A stretch of DNA of 64,000 nt from positions 58,693 to 122,692 of the forward strand of contig CACNEB010000002.1 in the NCBI GenBank assembly GCA_902619375.1, given 5' to 3'. This document shows, one piece after another, positions 37,952 through 47,949 of the stretch (the first letter of the stretch is position 1; every line of letters begins with the position of its first letter). The notes under the pieces are model-generated. The model saw nothing but the letters and a program-made list of their open reading frames with translations, made no database searches and was not told where the DNA came from. Origin of the DNA: an uncultured Alphaproteobacteria bacterium. Its GTDB lineage: Bacteria; Pseudomonadota; Alphaproteobacteria; HIMB59. A program made the position numbers and the translations under genes.

Positions 37952-38809
37952 CTATAATTTATTTTTTAATGGATGATAAGAGTCTAAAACTCTCTTTTTC
38001 ATTGACTTTGCAACTTTAGTATAAATTTCTGTTGTTGAAATGCTTGAGTGACCTAATAACTTTTGTATATGTCTAATATCAGCGTTATTTTCTAACATAG
38101 TGGTAGCAAATGAGTGCCTAAAAACATGAGAAGACAATTTATCTTTAATTATTGAGTCGTTATAACAATTTTCAAGAAATTTATTTACCGATCTAGCAGA
38201 AATCTTTTTATTTTTTAACGTAAATACAAATTGATTTTTTTTAACTAAATTTTTCAAAAGCTCCAAAAAATCTTTAATTATATATACTTTTCTTTCTTTG
38301 GAACCTTTTCCAAAGATGTAAATAGAATTATCTTGATGGTTAATATCAGACCATTTTATATTGAGTGCCTCTGATATTCTCAATCCTGATAAATAAATTA
38401 ATTTTAATACTAAAATATAAAGCTCTTTATTAGTCTGTTTTGAATTATATAAATTCATGAATATTTGTTCCATTTGTAATTTTGATATGGATTTTGGAAT
38501 TTTTTTTAAATTTGATAAGCTTTCAAATTCTTGAAAATCAATTTTTTCTATTATTTTTTCAGTTTGGAGAAACTTCAAAAAATTTTTTAAAGTTGATATT
38601 TTTCTATTTACACTCGATATTTTCAAATTTTTTTTTCTTAAATTAGTAATATATGTTTTTATATTAGTATTAAGATCACCAATTTTTACATTCTCAATAT
38701 TAAAAAATTGATTTAAATCAACTAAATAATTATTTACAGAGTTTCTTGAAAGATTTTTTTCAGAGATTAAAAATTGTGTGTATAAGTCTTTATATTTTTC
38801 ATATTTCAT
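37952..38809 (-). CDS. xerD: Site-specific tyrosine recombinase XerD
   Basis: A 285-residue recombinase that, with XerC, resolves chromosome dimers at dif. The N-terminal SAM-like domain begins with KYKDLYTQFLISEKNLSRNS; catalytic boxes are LSGLRISEALNIKWSD (Arg), KGSKERKVY (Lys), HVFRHSFATTMLENNAD (HxxR) and LLGHSSISTTEIYTKV (His and nucleophile Tyr). Position beside accA supports XerD over XerC. It overlaps the upstream hypothetical gene by 4 bases. Confidence 0.93.
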   Translation of the reverse strand: MKYEKYKDLYTQFLISEKNLSRNSVNNYLVDLNQFFNIENVKIGDLNTNIKTYITNLRKKNLKISSVNRKISTLKNFLKFLQTEKIIEKIDFQEFESLSNLKKIPKSISKLQMEQIFMNLYNSKQTNKELYILVLKLIYLSGLRISEALNIKWSDINHQDNSIYIFGKGSKERKVYIIKDFLELLKNLVKKNQFVFTLKNKKISARSVNKFLENCYNDSIIKDKLSSHVFRHSFATTMLENNADIRHIQKLLGHSSISTTEIYTKVAKSMKKRVLDSYHPLKNKL

Positions 38810-40263
38810 AAATTAATTAAATGTGCTCTGAAGGCTAATTTTATCAATTCATTTTTTAAATATTCATTATCTATGATATAATTATTTAAGAAGTATAAAT
38901 CGAATTCATTTATCGAGTAAAATTTTTCACTTAAATTGACATAGTATATATATGAGTCAATCAAATTTAAATTTTCAGCTAAACTTGCCAAGTACACAGG
39001 ATTAACTGAGATTGTATCTGTCTCCGTTATTTTTAAATTGTCACTCTCTATAAAATTAATATTTCTATTCAAAAATAAAAATTTCATCAAAGGACTGTCT
39101 ATATTCTGATCGTTATCTGCATAGTATTTATTTTCGAAGTTTTTAATTAAATAATTCTTTAAAGCTGTTGCTATATCATTATTTTCGACTACACCTTTAG
39201 GAACATCCTTCAATAAAATAATCAAATTTTCTAAAAAACTTGAGTTTTCATAGAGTGATAAAAGCATTAAACCATTAATGTAATTTAAATTTCTTGAGGT
39301 TATTCTCATTTCACTAAATTGATCATTAACTAATCTGGATACATCATATAAATCCAGTTGTAATAGAGGAATATAGTTTTCTAAAATTTCAAGTTTTTTA
39401 TTATAGTTAATATTTTTTTGCATTTCTTCATACATAGCTAACTCTTTAGGTTTTACATTTAGCATTTCTAGCATAGATAAATATTGTGATTTATTTATGA
39501 CTCTATTTTTAAAAAGGTAATTTATTTGATAAAGATCAATTATATTTGATTTGAGATATATCTCTAATTCAAGAGTATTATTAATTTCATCCACATTGAC
39601 TTTTATACTATCAGAAATCAAAGTGATATATTTATCAATTAATCCTAATTCACTTAAGTTGTAATTGATTTCAATTGTATTATTTTTGAGAAAGTCTAAT
39701 AAAAATTTTGTGTTTAATTTATCAAACTCTTTTTGATCATAAATTTCAATTATAAAATTAATCTGCTCAAATTGATTATCTTTTAATAAGCATAAGATAT
39801 TATAGATCAAAATATTATCAAAATTTTTTTGATTATTATCCAATTCAAATAAATATCGACACAATTCATTAAATTGATTTGAGTCAAATAAATAAGCTAA
39901 ATAAGACTCATTGTGATTTGGGTTTTGAAATTCTTCAAAAATAACTTTTTCAAACAAATTTGAGTTAATTTGGTATCTATAATTTTTTTTATTGAATAAA
40001 TTTATTTTTTCGAAAAAAAAATCATTTTCATTTGAATATTCAGGATAAATATTACTATTTGTCAAAGGGTCAAATAGAGAATAAAAAAAATTGTTATTAT
40101 TTTCTGTGGTGTTTATAAGTTTTAAAAGAATTTCTTCTGATTTAATTGATGAAATTATATTGTTTTGTGAGAATGATTTTTCTTGAAATATGATTTCCTC
40201 ATTAACTACGTTGGCCTTCAATGGCAGAACTAATATTAGCAAAAAAAAAATGAGATATTTCAT
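38806..40263 (-). CDS. Large exported protein of unknown function
   Basis: A 485-residue protein with a signal peptide (MKYLIFFLLILVLPLKA|NV) followed by a mostly helical, Asn/Glu/Leu-rich body, suggesting a periplasmic helical-repeat protein. No catalytic motif is visible and only one or two Cys residues are seen. Its place between xerD and aroK is shared by poorly characterised exported proteins in other alphaproteobacteria. The start overlaps the end of a 43-residue membrane peptide gene (ATGA), and its stop overlaps xerD, so the three are coupled. Confidence 0.75.
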   Translation of the reverse strand: MKYLIFFLLILVLPLKANVVNEEIIFQEKSFSQNNIISSIKSEEILLKLINTTENNNNFFYSLFDPLTNSNIYPEYSNENDFFFEKINLFNKKNYRYQINSNLFEKVIFEEFQNPNHNESYLAYLFDSNQFNELCRYLFELDNNQKNFDNILIYNILCLLKDNQFEQINFIIEIYDQKEFDKLNTKFLLDFLKNNTIEINYNLSELGLIDKYITLISDSIKVNVDEINNTLELEIYLKSNIIDLYQINYLFKNRVINKSQYLSMLEMLNVKPKELAMYEEMQKNINYNKKLEILENYIPLLQLDLYDVSRLVNDQFSEMRITSRNLNYINGLMLLSLYENSSFLENLIILLKDVPKGVVENNDIATALKNYLIKNFENKYYADNDQNIDSPLMKFLFLNRNINFIESDNLKITETDTISVNPVYLASLAENLNLIDSYIYYVNLSEKFYSINEFDLYFLNNYIIDNEYLKNELIKLAFRAHLINL

Positions 40264-40391
40264 GTGAACTGATCTATTGGAATGTCATAAACCTTTTCTT
40301 TTGTTGGTGCTGGTATTTTTATAGAATTGATTAAAACAAAACCTAATAAAATTAGTATAATAATCGTTGATAGTAATGCTATTTTTCTCAT
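40260..40391 (-). CDS. Small 43-residue single-pass membrane protein
   Basis: Missed by the ORF track. The minus strand reads MRKIALLSTIIILILLGFVL followed by a short tail with IPAPTKEKVYDIPIDQF. One transmembrane helix or uncleaved signal anchor is evident, with a Pro-rich periplasmic tail. Its TGA overlaps the ATG of the large exported protein (ATGA), strongly suggesting real, coupled translation. The IPAPT-type tail resembles small conserved proteins at this locus in other alphaproteobacteria; function unknown. Confidence 0.7.
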   Translation of the reverse strand: MRKIALLSTIIILILLGFVLINSIKIPAPTKEKVYDIPIDQFT

Positions 40392-40445
40392 TATTATTAA
40401 TTTATTGGTTTTTCATATTATATATTTAAAACATATCAAATAACA

Positions 40446-40949
40446 ATGGTGAAAAAAAAATTTGAAAAAATATGTATAATTGGTATGCCTGGATCAGGTA
40501 AATCCACGATTGGTAAGGCTTTATCTGATTACTTAAAATTTGATTTTTATGATACTGATGAACAAATTGAAATAGAAAGTCAATCTAAAATAAAGGACAT
40601 ATTTAATAAAGAGGGCGAGGAACATTTTAGAAAATTAGAAAGATCAATATTCAAAAAATTGATTTTGAAGAAAAAGATTGTTGTTTCTACAGGTGGGGGA
40701 ATAATTTTAAAAAATAAAGACCTTTTAAAGCAGACATTTAATATATATTTAAAATGTGATTTAGAAACTTTAATTAAAAGAACTTCGCGAAATAAAAATA
40801 GGCCCCTATTAAAAAATAATGTTGAGAAAAATATAAAAATACTTTTCAATAACAGAAAAGAAATTTACAATGAAGTTTCTGATTTTACAATTAATGCAAC
40901 AAGCAATACTCAAAAAACTATAAAAACCATATTAGAACATTTAAAATAA
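40446..40949 (+). CDS. aroK: Shikimate kinase
   Basis: A 167-residue P-loop kinase that phosphorylates shikimate at the 3-hydroxyl. Walker A is GMPGSGKSTIGKAL, shikimate-binding residues are in FYDTDEQIE and EEHFRKLE, and VVSTGGGIILK is the conserved glycine motif; the lid is TSRNKNRPLLK. It overlaps aroB by 1 base, the usual aroK-aroB pair. Confidence 0.96.
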   Translation: MVKKKFEKICIIGMPGSGKSTIGKALSDYLKFDFYDTDEQIEIESQSKIKDIFNKEGEEHFRKLERSIFKKLILKKKIVVSTGGGIILKNKDLLKQTFNIYLKCDLETLIKRTSRNKNRPLLKNNVEKNIKILFNNRKEIYNEVSDFTINATSNTQKTIKTILEHLK

Positions 40950-42001
40950 TGAAGATAAGAAAGATAATTGATAAACACACACACGAAATTGAATTTTTAA
41001 AAATTGCTCAATTAGAAAAAAAATTAATAAATAATATTTCAAATAACGATATTTTAATTTTTGATAGGAATATTGCAGAAATTGGATTAATCAAAAAGCT
41101 TTTAAAAAGATTTCCTAAACGTAGTATTGTTATTAAGGGCCATGAGAAAATTAAAAATATACACAACTATTCGTCTATAATTGAGAAAATAATTAAATTA
41201 GGAGTTCAACGTAAAACTATAATTTACTCATTTGGTGGTGGAACACTCGGAGACCTCTCAGGCTTTTTAGCATCTACAATATTAAGAGGAGTTGAACACG
41301 TAATGATACCTACTTCTCTTTTAGCAATGGTAGATAGCTCAATTGGTGGTAAGACAGGAATTAATAGTAAATTTGGTAAAAATTTAATTGGTACTTTTTA
41401 TCTTCCAAAGAAAGTATTTATATGTTCAGATTTTCTTAAAAGTTTACCAAAAAGGGAAATTGCATGTGGATATGCAGAAATAATAAAATATAGCCTTATT
41501 AACTCGAAGCAGCTTCATAAACTTCTTATTAAAAAATCGAAGGGTGACATAAATAAAATTATTAAACTTTCAATTAACTCGAAATTAAAATATGTCAGTG
41601 ATTTTAGGGAAAAATTAAAATCTAAAAATTCTAGAGCTATTCTAAACTTTGGACATACAATTGGTCATGCTATTGAAAATTCAAATTTTTATAAAGGTAA
41701 TCTAAAACATGGAGAGGCGATATCTTTAGGAATGATTGTAGAATTAAAAATTTCTAGTTTATTAAATTACTATCCTAAAAGAGTTGATGATTTAATTGAA
41801 ATTTTAAAAAAATATAATTTACCAGTAAACTACAACAAATATGTAAATAAAAAAACTATTCCATCATTAATAAAAAAAATTACATTTGATAAAAAAGTTA
41901 TAAACGAAGATGTTAATATTGCTCTCGTTGGAAAAAATGGAGGTTTTATTAAAAAGATTTCAATTAGAGATCTTAAATCTACTCTTAATCAAATAAAATA
42001 A
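40949..42001 (+). CDS. aroB: 3-dehydroquinate synthase
   Basis: A 350-residue NAD- and zinc-dependent enzyme, second step of the shikimate pathway. NAD binding is seen in YSFGGGTLGDLSGFLAS, substrate/metal residues in PTSLLAMVDSSIGGKTGIN and LNFGHTIGHAIEN, and HGEAISLGM supplies a further His. It begins in the aroK stop and ends 1 base into the CorC-like gene, so the three form one unit. Confidence 0.96.
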   Translation: MKIRKIIDKHTHEIEFLKIAQLEKKLINNISNNDILIFDRNIAEIGLIKKLLKRFPKRSIVIKGHEKIKNIHNYSSIIEKIIKLGVQRKTIIYSFGGGTLGDLSGFLASTILRGVEHVMIPTSLLAMVDSSIGGKTGINSKFGKNLIGTFYLPKKVFICSDFLKSLPKREIACGYAEIIKYSLINSKQLHKLLIKKSKGDINKIIKLSINSKLKYVSDFREKLKSKNSRAILNFGHTIGHAIENSNFYKGNLKHGEAISLGMIVELKISSLLNYYPKRVDDLIEILKKYNLPVNYNKYVNKKTIPSLIKKITFDKKVINEDVNIALVGKNGGFIKKISIRDLKSTLNQIK

Positions 42002-43245
42002 TGACTTTAATTGTTATTATAAAAATTTTAGCGATAATTATTTTACTCTTATTATCAGCCCTTTCCTCTGGTTCGGAAACAGCTTTAACTGCAGTATCGA
42101 AACAGCGAGCACATAGACAAAAAGATAAAGGAGCTAAAAACGCGAATTTCATTTTAAAAATTAAAGAATTCAAAGATGAATTTATTACGGGTATCTTACT
42201 TGCTAATAACTTATTTAATATTTTAGCTACAGCTTTAATGACAGAATTACTTGTTTCAGAGTTTGGCGGTTTAGGAGTTTCCGTTGCTACAATTTTTATG
42301 ACACTAATGATTGTAATATTTTCTGAAGTTACTCCCAAAATTTTTGCAATTAACAAACCAATGACCTTTGCACTAAAAGTTTCTAAGTTTTTTTACTTTT
42401 ACACGAAATTAATTAAACCAATTGTAAATCTTATTAATAAAGTTTCTAACAAAATTATTAAATTAATTGGATTAAATTTAAATGCAGACCAATCAAAAAT
42501 TATAGAAGAGGAATTTGAAGGAGCTGTTCAACTGCAAAAACAATACTCAAAAGATGGTGAATATGAGGCTGATTATATGAGTAATATTCTTGAGTTAAAA
42601 AAATTAAAAGTTGATGAGCTAATGACTCACAGAAATGAAATTATATTCATTAACCTGGATGATCCCTATAAGCAAAATTTTAAAGCTATAAGTTCATCAA
42701 CATTCACAAGAATACCAGTTATTAAGGGAGATTTTAATAATCTGGTTGGTATTATCGATATCAGAGATTTTTTAAAAGACTCCTCTTTAGAGGAGTCAAA
42801 TGAAAGTATTCAAAGAAATACTTTTCAGCCTGTTTTTATTCCCCAAAACAAACTTGCGATGAAACAACTTATTGATTTTAAATCTTCCAGAGAACATATG
42901 GCTTTAATAGTAGATGAATATGGAGAAATACAAGGCTTAATTACATTAGAGGATATTATTGAAGAAATAATTGGGGAAATTTTTGATGAAACTGACACTG
43001 ATGAAACATATCTAGAGAAAATTGACTCTAATAATTATTTATTTAATGGAAATGCTAGTGTAAGAGAAATTAATAGAAGTCTAGATATTAACTTACCTGA
43101 TCAATTTGTAACATTATCAGGCTTAATTCATGATTTAGCAAAAGAAATCCCTAAAGTTGGAAAGGTTTTCTTTATTGAGGATGTAAAATTGCAAATTATC
43201 TCTAGATCAATAAACAAAATTAATAAGGTTAAGCTATCTATTTGA
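42001..43245 (+). CDS. HlyC/CorC-family transporter-associated protein (DUF21-CBS-CorC)
   Basis: A 414-residue protein with an N-terminal CNNM/DUF21 membrane domain (residues about 1-150), with the typical LLLSALSSGSETALTAVSK start and EVTPKIFAINKP motif, then a CBS pair (VDELMTHRNEIIFI; MALIVDEYGEIQGLITLEDI) and a CorC_HlyC domain. The family is linked to magnesium/cobalt homeostasis. It follows aroB directly, as in many alphaproteobacteria, and converges with bolA with a 12-base overlap. Confidence 0.92.
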   Translation: MTLIVIIKILAIIILLLLSALSSGSETALTAVSKQRAHRQKDKGAKNANFILKIKEFKDEFITGILLANNLFNILATALMTELLVSEFGGLGVSVATIFMTLMIVIFSEVTPKIFAINKPMTFALKVSKFFYFYTKLIKPIVNLINKVSNKIIKLIGLNLNADQSKIIEEEFEGAVQLQKQYSKDGEYEADYMSNILELKKLKVDELMTHRNEIIFINLDDPYKQNFKAISSSTFTRIPVIKGDFNNLVGIIDIRDFLKDSSLEESNESIQRNTFQPVFIPQNKLAMKQLIDFKSSREHMALIVDEYGEIQGLITLEDIIEEIIGEIFDETDTDETYLEKIDSNNYLFNGNASVREINRSLDINLPDQFVTLSGLIHDLAKEIPKVGKVFFIEDVKLQIISRSINKINKVKLSI

Positions 43246-43494
43246 TATTTTTATTTCTAAGGAATGTAGGCCAGATTTAAAAACCGGTTCTAATTTTTCA
43301 TGAATTGTTCTATGAATATCTATTTTCTTCAGATTATTTTTATTCAATATTCTGAGTTCAACATGAGTTAACATGGCTTGCGTATTTTCAACACCAGCAT
43401 GTCCAATATGTTTGTCACTGTTATCAATAATTTCTAAAATTTTAAATTCATTAATATCTTGTAAAAGGATTTTAATATTATTTAAATTCATCAT
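43234..43494 (-). CDS. bolA: BolA family protein
   Basis: An 86-residue BolA-like protein, which with monothiol glutaredoxins handles Fe-S clusters. The signature helix-turn region is HIGHAGVENTQAMLTHVELRI, and the later RTIHEKLEPVFKSGLHSLEI carries the invariant His used in cluster ligation. It is divergent from the J-domain gene and overlaps the 3' end of the CorC-like gene. Confidence 0.92.
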   Translation of the reverse strand: MMNLNNIKILLQDINEFKILEIIDNSDKHIGHAGVENTQAMLTHVELRILNKNNLKKIDIHRTIHEKLEPVFKSGLHSLEIKISNR

Positions 43495-43504
43495 TAAATC
43501 TTAA

Positions 43505-44014
43505 ATGAATAAAAAAAATAAAATAGAAAATTTATGCAATCATCCAAATTGTACAGAGGAAGGTGTTTATAAAGCGCCTTTAGACTATGATAATTTAGGT
43601 AATTATCAGTGGTTTTGTTTTGAACATATTAAAGAGTTTAATAAAAAGTGGAATTACCATAAGAAAATGGATGCAAATGAAATTGAAAACGATATTCGTT
43701 TTGATACAATCTGGAGAAGACCCACAAGCTCTTTTGGATCGGGGAGAAAGTTTTATAATTTTTCAATCAATGGTGAGGATATGGGCACATTTGATAACCC
43801 TGCTGGATTTCAGCCTAAATCAAATAAATTGTTAAAATCCCTTAGTATTTTAAAATTAGATATAAACACAGATTTAAAATTGGTAAAGAAAAGGTATAAA
43901 GAACTGGTCAAAGTGCATCATCCAGATGTAAAGGGTGATAGTAAAAAAGTTATTGATAAATTTAGAGAAATAGTAGAAGCATATAACTACTTAATTGAAA
44001 GATACAAAAAATGA
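43505..44014 (+). CDS. J-domain (DnaJ-like) protein of the bolA-cobST locus
   Basis: A 169-residue protein: an N-terminal CxxxxC...CxxH-like zinc-binding segment (LCNHPNCTEEGVYKAP...WFCFEHIKEF), a middle tail, and a C-terminal J domain with the HPD motif in YKELVKVHHPDVKGDSKK. It would stimulate a DnaK-type ATPase; the client is unknown. Gene order bolA/dnaJ-like/cobS/cobT is conserved in alphaproteobacteria. It overlaps cobS by 4 bases. Confidence 0.9.
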   Translation: MNKKNKIENLCNHPNCTEEGVYKAPLDYDNLGNYQWFCFEHIKEFNKKWNYHKKMDANEIENDIRFDTIWRRPTSSFGSGRKFYNFSINGEDMGTFDNPAGFQPKSNKLLKSLSILKLDINTDLKLVKKRYKELVKVHHPDVKGDSKKVIDKFREIVEAYNYLIERYKK

Positions 44015-44967
44015 ATAAAATCGAGGCTCTTAAAAAAAAGGATAATTTACAAATATCTGAAGTATCATCCAAAGAAGTCTTTGACATTCAAACAGATATA
44101 AAAGTTCCAAAATTTAATGAAGCTAGTGAATATTGCCCTAAATTAGATACAAACTACGTATTTGATGAAAGTACAACGATTGCTATTTTGCTTGGTCTAA
44201 AATTCAATAAACGAGTTTTCTTACAAGGTTTGCATGGAACTGGAAAGTCCTCTCATATTGAACAAGTTTGTGCAAGATTAAACTGGCCGTGCATAAGAGT
44301 AAACTTAGATAGTCATGTATCAAGAATCGATCTTATTGGAAAAGATGCAATAGTTTTAAAAGATAACAAACAAGTAACAGAATTTCAGGAAGGTATCCTT
44401 CCTTGGGCATTTCAAAATAACGTGTCTTTAGTTTTTGACGAATACGATGCAGGTCGACCAGATGTAATGTTTGTTATTCAAAGAATACTTGAAGCTGAGG
44501 GAAAGTTAACTCTTCTTGACCAAAGTAAGGTGCTCTCACCTCATCCTTATTTTAGGCTATTTGCTACTGCCAACACAGTAGGTCTTGGGGATACCTCTGG
44601 GATTTATCATGGAACAAATCAGATCAATCAAGGTCAAATGGATAGATGGAATATAGTTGCAAAATTAAACTACCTTGATGAGGATAAAGAAATAGAAATT
44701 ATTTCAAAAAAAGTTTCTGCAAATACTGAAGAGAAAAAAATAATAGCTTCTATGGTTCAAATGGCAAATTTAACTAGAAAAGGTTTTGAACAAAAAGATA
44801 TATCTATTGTCATGAGCCCTAGAACTGTAATTATGTGGGCAGAAAATTATAAAATTATTAGAGATATTAAAAACTCTTTGAATTTTACTTTTTTAAATAA
44901 ATGTGACGAAAGTGAAATAGATATATATAAAGAATATTTCCAAAGAATCTTTGCAATTGATATCTAA
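44011..44967 (+). CDS. cobS: CobS-like AAA+ ATPase
   Basis: A 318-residue MoxR-like AAA+ ATPase of the CobS family. Walker A is QGLHGTGKSSHIEQV, Walker B LVFDEYDAGRPDV, and the sensor region FATANTVGLGDTSGIYHGT is characteristic. CobS and CobT form the chaperone part of the aerobic cobaltochelatase CobNST. It sits tightly between the J-domain gene and cobT (0-base gap). No other cobalamin gene is in the window. Confidence 0.94.
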   Translation: MNKIEALKKKDNLQISEVSSKEVFDIQTDIKVPKFNEASEYCPKLDTNYVFDESTTIAILLGLKFNKRVFLQGLHGTGKSSHIEQVCARLNWPCIRVNLDSHVSRIDLIGKDAIVLKDNKQVTEFQEGILPWAFQNNVSLVFDEYDAGRPDVMFVIQRILEAEGKLTLLDQSKVLSPHPYFRLFATANTVGLGDTSGIYHGTNQINQGQMDRWNIVAKLNYLDEDKEIEIISKKVSANTEEKKIIASMVQMANLTRKGFEQKDISIVMSPRTVIMWAENYKIIRDIKNSLNFTFLNKCDESEIDIYKEYFQRIFAIDI

Positions 44968-46758
44968 TTGTCCGAGAAACAACTAAATATTCCCAGGCAA
45001 ATTTCAAATACACTCAATTCTGTTAATAAAACAATATCGGAAAACAAAGAATTAAAAATAAATGTAAATTCAAATATCGTTTTAGAGAAAGATGATACTT
45101 TAAACCTTCCCTCAATCTCAAATATTTTCAATTATGAGGATATGCGTGGTGCAGCAGACTCATTTGCTCTTAAAAAAAAATACCATGATGAAAAACTCTT
45201 AAACCAAATAACATCTAAGAATATTGATATTAGAGAAGAAATAATTTTCTTAGAGCGTTTACGATATGAGACATATGGCTCAAAACCCTTCAAAGGTATT
45301 ATAAAAAACATTGAGAATAAATGGTTTAAGAGATTAGAGGTATTAAAATTAAAAAAACAAAAAGACTCTAAAGATTTATTTTATTTTACCTTAACGCATT
45401 TTTTCATTGATTTAGTAAACAGTAAAATGTGGAAATCAAATAATAATCATTTAAAGAATATAACTTCTAAAGACAACATATCAAAATTTTATAACACACT
45501 TCAAAAATTACCTCGAAATATTCAAGACCAAAAAGAATATTTAAACTTATCGGTAGATTTACTCAGAATTATTTTTCCATCGGTTGAGGATGAAAGCCAA
45601 CCAGATGATAAAGATCTCGATGAGGGAAATAATGAAGAGGATTTTAATCAAAAACAAAACCAAGAGGATAATCAAGCCCAAAAACCTGAAGAAAGCCAAT
45701 TAGAGGAAAATATGCATACTCCAGAAAATGACTCAGATAGTAGTCAATCTAGTGTTCAAGGAGAAGAAATTGATATTGAAATTTCAGACCAACAAATTGA
45801 AGATATTTTAAAGTCAATTGATAGTTATAGAAACCTTAATCAAAATTATAAAGCAGCTACTAATCAATATGATGAAATCATAGAAGCAATTAAACTATGT
45901 GATCATGAAGAGTTAGTGGCCTTAAGAAGGCAACTTGATGAAAAATGTGATTTATATCAAAAGCAAATATCAAGGTTAGCAAATAAATTGTATCGAAAGC
46001 TTCAATCAAAACAAAATAGGTCATGGAATTTTGATTTAGATGAAGGTGTTCTAGATACTTCAAAACTTACCAGGGTTATAACTAATTCAAATAGTTCTCT
46101 CTCTTTTAAAAAAGAAAAGGAAATTAAATTTGAAGATACAACCGTAACTTTGTTAATTGATAATTCAGGATCAATGAGAGGAAAACCGATTATGATAGCT
46201 GCTTTAACAACTGATATGATAGCTGCTACTTTAGAAAAATGTAAAATCAAAGTTGAAATTCTTGGTTTTACAACAAAAGCATGGAAAGGTGGAAAAACTC
46301 GAGAGCATTGGCTTAAAAATGGAAAGCAGAAAAACCCTGGAAGACTTAATGACCTAAGACATATTATTTATAAATCTGCTGACCAAAACTCAAAAAAATC
46401 TAAAATAAATCTAGGCCTAATGTTAAAAGAGGGTCTTTTAAAAGAAAATATTGATGGCGAAGCTCTTCTTTGGGCTAGTTCTAGAATTTCGAAAAGGCCT
46501 GAAAGTAGAAAAATACTAATTGTGATATCTGATGGCGCACCTGTAGATGACTCAACACTGTCAGTAAACAACAGTAATTATTTAGAAAAACATCTAAAAA
46601 GCACTATTCTTGCGATTGAAGAGAAATCAAACATTGAACTATTGGCAATCGGTATAGGTCATAACGTAGGTCAGTATTACAGTAAAGCAATTACCATTCA
46701 TGATGTAGAGGAGTTAGGTGGAATTATGTTTGAAAAAATAGAGTCATTATTCGACTAA
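44968..46758 (+). CDS. cobT: CobT-like VWA-domain protein
   Basis: A 596-residue protein starting from TTG directly after the cobS stop. The N-terminal part matches CobT ([23 protein letters not shown]), a long acidic Gln/Glu-rich linker lies around residues 205-265, and the C-terminal VWA domain carries the MIDAS motif [13 protein letters not shown]. It would act with CobS in metal chelation by CobN or in another chaperone role. It converges with tgt, overlapping by 12 bases. Confidence 0.94.
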   Translation: MSEKQLNIPRQISNTLNSVNKTISENKELKINVNSNIVLEKDDTLNLPSISNIFNYEDMRGAADSFALKKKYHDEKLLNQITSKNIDIREEIIFLERLRYETYGSKPFKGIIKNIENKWFKRLEVLKLKKQKDSKDLFYFTLTHFFIDLVNSKMWKSNNNHLKNITSKDNISKFYNTLQKLPRNIQDQKEYLNLSVDLLRIIFPSVEDESQPDDKDLDEGNNEEDFNQKQNQEDNQAQKPEESQLEENMHTPENDSDSSQSSVQGEEIDIEISDQQIEDILKSIDSYRNLNQNYKAATNQYDEIIEAIKLCDHEELVALRRQLDEKCDLYQKQISRLANKLYRKLQSKQNRSWNFDLDEGVLDTSKLTRVITNSNSSLSFKKEKEIKFEDTTVTLLIDNSGSMRGKPIMIAALTTDMIAATLEKCKIKVEILGFTTKAWKGGKTREHWLKNGKQKNPGRLNDLRHIIYKSADQNSKKSKINLGLMLKEGLLKENIDGEALLWASSRISKRPESRKILIVISDGAPVDDSTLSVNNSNYLEKHLKSTILAIEEKSNIELLAIGIGHNVGQYYSKAITIHDVEELGGIMFEKIESLFD

Positions 46759-47949
46759 ATTAGAAAAAATTTTATTCTTATACTCTTCAAATCTATCCTC
46801 ATTTATTGATGATCTTATTTCTTCAAAAAACTTATTCATAAACCAAATATTATAAATTGATAAAATGGTCATACCGAGCATCTCATTAGCTTTAAACAAA
46901 TGATGTATATAAGATTTTGAAAATTTATTTATTTCCTGTAATTCACATCCTTCATCAATACTAGAATGATCGTTTTTAAATTTTGAGTTGTTTAAATTAA
47001 TTCCTTTACTACTTAATTTTGACATCATAATACCATGTCTAGCGATCCTTGTAGGCGATACACAATCAAAAGTGTCATATCCAGAACTTACACCTTGCAA
47101 AATATCATCTAGTCCTCCAATTCCTAGAATATGAATAGGTTTGGATTTATCTATATAATTTTCACAGATAGAAAAGATATCGTACATCTGATTTTTTGTG
47201 CTCCCCAAAGAGCCACCTATTGAAAGTCCATCAAAATTTTTTGAGCATGTTTCTTCACATGCGATCTTTCTTAAATCCTCATAAACACCGCCTTGTATAA
47301 TACCATATAGTGACTGTTTTCCTGAGGAACCAAAGGTTGAGTTATACTTTTTAAATTTTGAGTCGAAAGAATTTTTACATCTTGCTGCCCAGCGATGACT
47401 CATATACATAGACTTTTCCGTATATTTTTTTGAAACATTAAAGGGCGTACATTCATCTAAGACAAAAATCAGATCAGCGCCAAAGTCACGTTGTAATTCA
47501 ATTGATCTCTCAGGTGATAAGAATACTTTATCTCCATTTATATAATTTCTAAATGATGCACCATCCTCGGTTATTTTTATGAGTGATTTTCTCTTTGCAT
47601 TATTGTTTTTTCCTTTAATTTCCTCTGAAACTGACCCATATCCTAGTGAAAATATTTGATATCCCCCACTATCAGTCATCATAGGTCCATTCCAATCAGT
47701 AAAACTCTGTAAACCCCCTTCTTTTGATATGACCTCTGGACCAGGTTGAAGCATTAAATGGTATGTATTTGAAAGAATAATTTGTGTTCTTGCTAATTTT
47801 AATTGAGAGGGGAGTACAGATTTGACAGTGGCCTTAGTACCACAAAAGATAAATGAAGGTGTATTGATTTTACCATGTGCTGTATTAATTAATCCAAGTC
47901 GAGCATTTGATAATTTTGACTTTTTTTTTACTTGAAAAAAATTAGTCAA
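46747..47949 (-). CDS. tgt: tRNA-guanine transglycosylase with altered specificity loop and lost zinc site
   Basis: A 400-residue TGT that swaps guanine-34 of GUN tRNAs for a 7-deazaguanine base. The catalytic Asp regions are intact ([29 protein letters not shown]). Two features stand out. The bacterial specificity loop GLAVGE is replaced by [10 protein letters not shown], resembling the GG-S pattern of queuine-using enzymes. The zinc motif CxCxxC...H is reduced to CELQEI (residue 335 on) with Tyr in SIYN for the His, so one of four ligands remains. It overlaps yhhQ by 8 bases, and the usual partner queA is absent. Confidence 0.9.
   Translation of the reverse strand: MTNFFQVKKKSKLSNARLGLINTAHGKINTPSFIFCGTKATVKSVLPSQLKLARTQIILSNTYHLMLQPGPEVISKEGGLQSFTDWNGPMMTDSGGYQIFSLGYGSVSEEIKGKNNNAKRKSLIKITEDGASFRNYINGDKVFLSPERSIELQRDFGADLIFVLDECTPFNVSKKYTEKSMYMSHRWAARCKNSFDSKFKKYNSTFGSSGKQSLYGIIQGGVYEDLRKIACEETCSKNFDGLSIGGSLGSTKNQMYDIFSICENYIDKSKPIHILGIGGLDDILQGVSSGYDTFDCVSPTRIARHGIMMSKLSSKGINLNNSKFKNDHSSIDEGCELQEINKFSKSYIHHLFKANEMLGMTILSIYNIWFMNKFFEEIRSSINEDRFEEYKNKIFSNLVE

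Noticed and set aside
43505-46758. Cobalamin biosynthesis cluster
   Set aside because: Only cobS and cobT are present, and these are commonly separate from the cob operon in alphaproteobacteria.
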